Positions 61,468 to 64,000 of a stretch of 64,000 nucleotides of DNA are shown in pieces. The position numbers and the translations under genes are program-made. Position 1 is the stretch's first letter. Each line of letters opens with the position of its first letter. The stretch comes from Arthrobacter sp. PAMC 25486. GTDB lineage: Bacteria > Actinomycetota > Actinomycetes > Actinomycetales > Micrococcaceae. A model generated the notes under the pieces. That model was not told the DNA's origin, searched no databases, and saw only the letters and a program-made list of their open reading frames with translations. The stretch covers positions 1,942,437 to 2,006,436 of the forward strand of contig NZ_CP007595.1 in NCBI RefSeq assembly GCF_000785535.1, given 5' to 3'.

Positions 61468-63904
61468 CAGGACTCCGGACACGCTCGGGTGACGGGTTTG
61501 CGAGTTCGTTGATTTTTCGGGATTTCCCTTGGTGAAAGCCTGTTAATTTTGCCCACTCTTCGATATAATAGATCCAAGAAACAGTGTCTCTTGGAAGGGT
61601 GAAATGATGAGTGTTATGACTGCTCAACCTCCTCTTCCTGTGGCGATGGTTCTGGATGCTGTGCCGCTGGGTCTGGCCGGGGAACTGGTGAGGGACGCCG
61701 ATGGTGGTGGCACGGTTTTTCTTCACGGCCAAACTTCGTTTTCCTGGGACGCGGGGGACGAAGCCGGCCGCCGCTGGGCAGCGGTGAAACTAGCGGCGAT
61801 GAAGGCCGCCGGAGTCGGTGAGATCGCCGCCGTCTTTGATGTCACCCCGTCAACGGTGTGGTTATGGAAGCAGTTGCTGGCTGATGGCGGCATCATCGCT
61901 TTAGTGCCGGAAAAGAAGGGGCCAAAGAAAGCTTCCCTACTCACCGGCGCTGTCATCACCCGGATCGTGGAACTGCGCAGCACGGGCCTGTCCCAGCAGG
62001 CCGTCGGCAACGCGGTAGGCGTCTCTGAGTTCAGCGTCCGCCGGGCCCTGAAAATCGCTGCGGAACAAGCCACTACTGACGCTGCGGACATAGCCGCCGC
62101 GGGTAACCCTGAGCCCCTAGAACCAGCACCCGCTGTTGCGCAACAGCGGGAACTACCGATCTTGCCGGCCTCGGCACCCCGCACGGCCGAGCGAGCCGCT
62201 GCCAGCATGCTCGAGTGCGCTGCTCCGGTGTTTGCCCCGGCCGCACATATCCGTCACGCCGGGCTGTTTCTGGCGTTCCCCGCCCTGGAAACCACCGGCC
62301 TGCTCGCCTGCGCGAAGGAGGTTTACGGGGCGTTGCCGAATGGGTTCTACGGCCTCGAAACCGTCCTGATCGATAGTGTGCTGCGGGCATTGGCTGGGGA
62401 AGCCCGTGCAGAGGGCTCCACCCGTTTTGACCCGGAAGAGCTGGGGCGGGTGTTGGGTTTGGATCGGGCACCTGAAGTGAAAACCATCCGCCGTCGGATC
62501 GGCCAACTCGCCGAGAGCGGCAAGGCCCAGGAAATGATCGCCGCCTTGGCCAAACACCATCTGGCCGGCACCGGTCCTGGTGGTGAGGACCTGGCAGCGA
62601 TCCTCTACGTTGACGGGCATGTGCGCGCCTATCAGGGCACGAAAAAGATCGGGCGGCTCTACTCCACGAGGTTGAAGTTCCCGGTCCCGGCGACCGAGGA
62701 AACCTGGGTCACCGACGCGAACGGCGCCCCCGTGTTCGTTGTCATGGCCGCACCGGGTGCGTCCCTGGCCGCCGAACTACGCGACCTGCTGCCGGAACTG
62801 CGCACAACTGTCGGGGACGACCGCCGGGTGCTGGTTGGTTTTGACCGTGGCGGCTGGTCACCGGCACTGTTCAAACACATGGATGCGGCTGGTTTTGATG
62901 TGCTGACCTGGCACAAAGGCACCACCGAAGACATCAAGGAAGACCTCTTCAAAGAGGTCACCCATACCGATGAACACGGCCAGACACGGTCCTGGTCGGT
63001 CGCTGACACGCTCGTTGACCTGCCCCTGAACACCACCAAGAAAACTGGGGAAGTGTTCAACATCCGCCAGATCAGCCGCATCGTGGCCACCACCGGTGGC
63101 GGCACCCGGCAAATCCATATCCTGACCACAGACAAAGACCTTCCTGCCGGGGAGGTCGTGTATCGGATGGGGAACAGGTGGCGGCAGGAAAACCAGTTCC
63201 GCTACGCCCGCATGCACTTCGAGCTCGACTCCCATGACTCCTACCGTTCAAGCGATGACAACGAGGACCGGATGGTGCCGGAACCAGCGAAGGCCCGCGC
63301 CTACCAAAAAGTTGTTGCCGCCCGGCGCCACCACGCAGAAGCAGCAGCCGTGGCCGATCTGAACCTGCTGGCCCTGAAAACCCCGGCCCAGGGCACGGAT
63401 GAAGTCACGGTGACCAGCGCCATGCACAACCACGTCATGGCACCAGTATGGGAAGCAGAAAATGCCTTGGCTGCTGCTGAAAAGATTCATCAGGGAATCC
63501 CGGCGAAGATCCGCCTCGGCGACCTGAACCCCGGCCAGCAAGTCCTGGATACCGAGGTGAAGATGATCCACACCGGCATCCGGATGGCCGCCTACAACAC
63601 CGCGATGACGATCGCCCGGGAGATCCGCACCAACACCGGCTACCGTCGCGCGAACCAGGAAGCCCACGCCCTCATGCGCCAGATGTTCCATCAGAGTGGC
63701 GACATCAACACCACCGAGCCCGGATACCTGACCATCACCTTGGACCCGCTACCGACCACAGCGAAAACTGCGGCCGCCGCCGAACTCTGCAACCACCTGA
63801 CCGCCGCCGAAACCCGCTACCCCGGCAGCAACCTGATCCTCAAATACGCCATCAAAACCAAGACCCCGGCTCTTATCAATTAAATCGTGATGTCAGGAGT
63901 CCTG
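61468..63904 (+). mobile_element. Complete inner insertion sequence, 2437 bp
   Basis: Terminal inverted repeats CAGGACTCCGGACA (61468-61481) and TGTCAGGAGTCCTG (63891-63904) match at 13 of 14 positions. A 5-bp duplication AGTCC flanks it. It carries one transposase gene and is inserted in the gene of a related element. Confidence 0.92.
61604..63883 (+). CDS. DDE-type transposase of the inner IS
   Basis: 759 residues. N-terminal HTH domains (EIAAVFDVTPSTVWLWKQLL, LSQQAVGNAVGVSEFSVRRA) and a large catalytic domain with YVDGHVRAYQGTKKIGRLYS (first Asp), VLVGFDRGGWSPALFKHMDA (second Asp) and RWRQENQFRYARMHFELDSH (Glu). GGAAGGG lies just before the ATG pair. The outer element encodes a homologue. 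Family not assigned with confidence; the size is larger than IS4 or IS1634 transposases. Confidence 0.9.
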   Translation: MMSVMTAQPPLPVAMVLDAVPLGLAGELVRDADGGGTVFLHGQTSFSWDAGDEAGRRWAAVKLAAMKAAGVGEIAAVFDVTPSTVWLWKQLLADGGIIALVPEKKGPKKASLLTGAVITRIVELRSTGLSQQAVGNAVGVSEFSVRRALKIAAEQATTDAADIAAAGNPEPLEPAPAVAQQRELPILPASAPRTAERAAASMLECAAPVFAPAAHIRHAGLFLAFPALETTGLLACAKEVYGALPNGFYGLETVLIDSVLRALAGEARAEGSTRFDPEELGRVLGLDRAPEVKTIRRRIGQLAESGKAQEMIAALAKHHLAGTGPGGEDLAAILYVDGHVRAYQGTKKIGRLYSTRLKFPVPATEETWVTDANGAPVFVVMAAPGASLAAELRDLLPELRTTVGDDRRVLVGFDRGGWSPALFKHMDAAGFDVLTWHKGTTEDIKEDLFKEVTHTDEHGQTRSWSVADTLVDLPLNTTKKTGEVFNIRQISRIVATTGGGTRQIHILTTDKDLPAGEVVYRMGNRWRQENQFRYARMHFELDSHDSYRSSDDNEDRMVPEPAKARAYQKVVAARRHHAEAAAVADLNLLALKTPAQGTDEVTVTSAMHNHVMAPVWEAENALAAAEKIHQGIPAKIRLGDLNPGQQVLDTEVKMIHTGIRMAAYNTAMTIAREIRTNTGYRRANQEAHALMRQMFHQSGDINTTEPGYLTITLDPLPTTAKTAAAAELCNHLTAAETRYPGSNLILKYAIKTKTPALIN

Positions 63905-63909
63905 AGTCC
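63905..63909 (+). repeat. Target-site duplication AGTCC (right copy)
   Basis: Directly after the right inverted repeat of the inner IS. Confidence 0.9.
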
Positions 63910-64000
63910 CTCGAAAGCACTGGCCTGATGGGCTTGGCACCGGTGAAGAAGGGACCCAAACGCCCATCCCTGCTCACGGAAGCCAAGGCAGTAGAGATTC
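63910..64000 (+). pseudogene. Continuation of the outer transposase (partial at window edge)
   Basis: LESTGLMGLAPVKKGPKRPS then LLTEAKAVEI. Aligns with the inner transposase (LADGGIIALVPEKKGPKKAS, LLTGAVITRI), so it belongs to the same IS family. Confidence 0.9.

Larger units (their letters stand above)
61061..64000 (+). mobile_element. Outer insertion sequence, interrupted, continues past the window
   Basis: The left terminal inverted repeat CAGGACTCCGGACA is at 61061-61074, identical to the inner IS left end. It starts 23 bp upstream of the abi start codon. The transposase frame starts at about 61201 and is split by the inner IS. The right end is outside the window; GAGAT at 61056-61060 is the candidate target duplication. 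Confidence 0.85.

Overview
The window is high-GC actinobacterial chromosome, most like Micrococcaceae (Arthrobacter and relatives). The evidence is the gene content: mycothiol synthesis (mshB), a gluABCD uptake operon, single-gene tatB beside an ECF sigma factor of the SigE type, DUF3117, the MSMEG_4193/DUF3090/SCO1664 trio and the succinylase lysine branch (dapC, dapD, dapE). GTG starts and GTGA/ATGA gene overlaps are frequent. No rRNA, tRNA or CRISPR array was recognised.

0-34 kb is mostly ordinary core genome. It runs: aminopeptidase P; a stress/MgtE-like/DUF1003/Mrp block; tatB, sigE and an O-methyltransferase; DUF3117; a PIG-V mannosyltransferase, tag, DivIVA and LOG block; the glutamate ABC operon; dapE, a YedY-like molybdoenzyme and dapD; a TetR regulator and citrate synthase; fdxA-dapC; mshB; and a complete dipeptide/oligopeptide ABC operon. 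Several dispersed hairpin and tandem repeat families sit in the gaps between genes. 34-46 kb holds typA, a DesK/DesR-like two-component system with its ABC-2 exporter, a WXG100-domain protein with two co-transcribed unknown genes, an orphan oligopeptide-binding lipoprotein and small single genes. 46-50 kb holds a decayed HEPN-like gene, an orphan barstar-like gene and the conserved MSMEG_4193/DUF3090/SCO1664 trio.

50-64 kb is accessory DNA and the most interesting part. Six copies of a roughly 50-bp sequence lie in the same orientation here. Read on the minus strand, the best copies encode GDVVEFRFNV-stop, which I recognise as the C-terminus of the universal GTPase/ATPase YchF, and most are followed by a terminator. 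Three copies (R1, R3, R5) differ from each other only at synonymous positions. Two sub-types alternate along the DNA (R1,R3,R5 versus R2,R4,R6), so that three cargo blocks are each bracketed by one copy of each type: (1) relBE remnant + MFS sugar transporter + GH5 glycosidase, (2) leuA with a leucine leader peptide + divergent GntR regulator, (3) DEDDh exonuclease-BRCT-zinc-finger protein. I infer serial integration of att-bounded elements at the 3' end of ychF, with no integrase left in the window. Next comes an Abi_2 (HEPN) abortive-infection gene with a single in-frame amber codon, then two nested copies of one IS family. The inner copy has 14-bp terminal inverted repeats and a 5-bp target duplication (AGTCC) that restores the outer transposase frame when removed.
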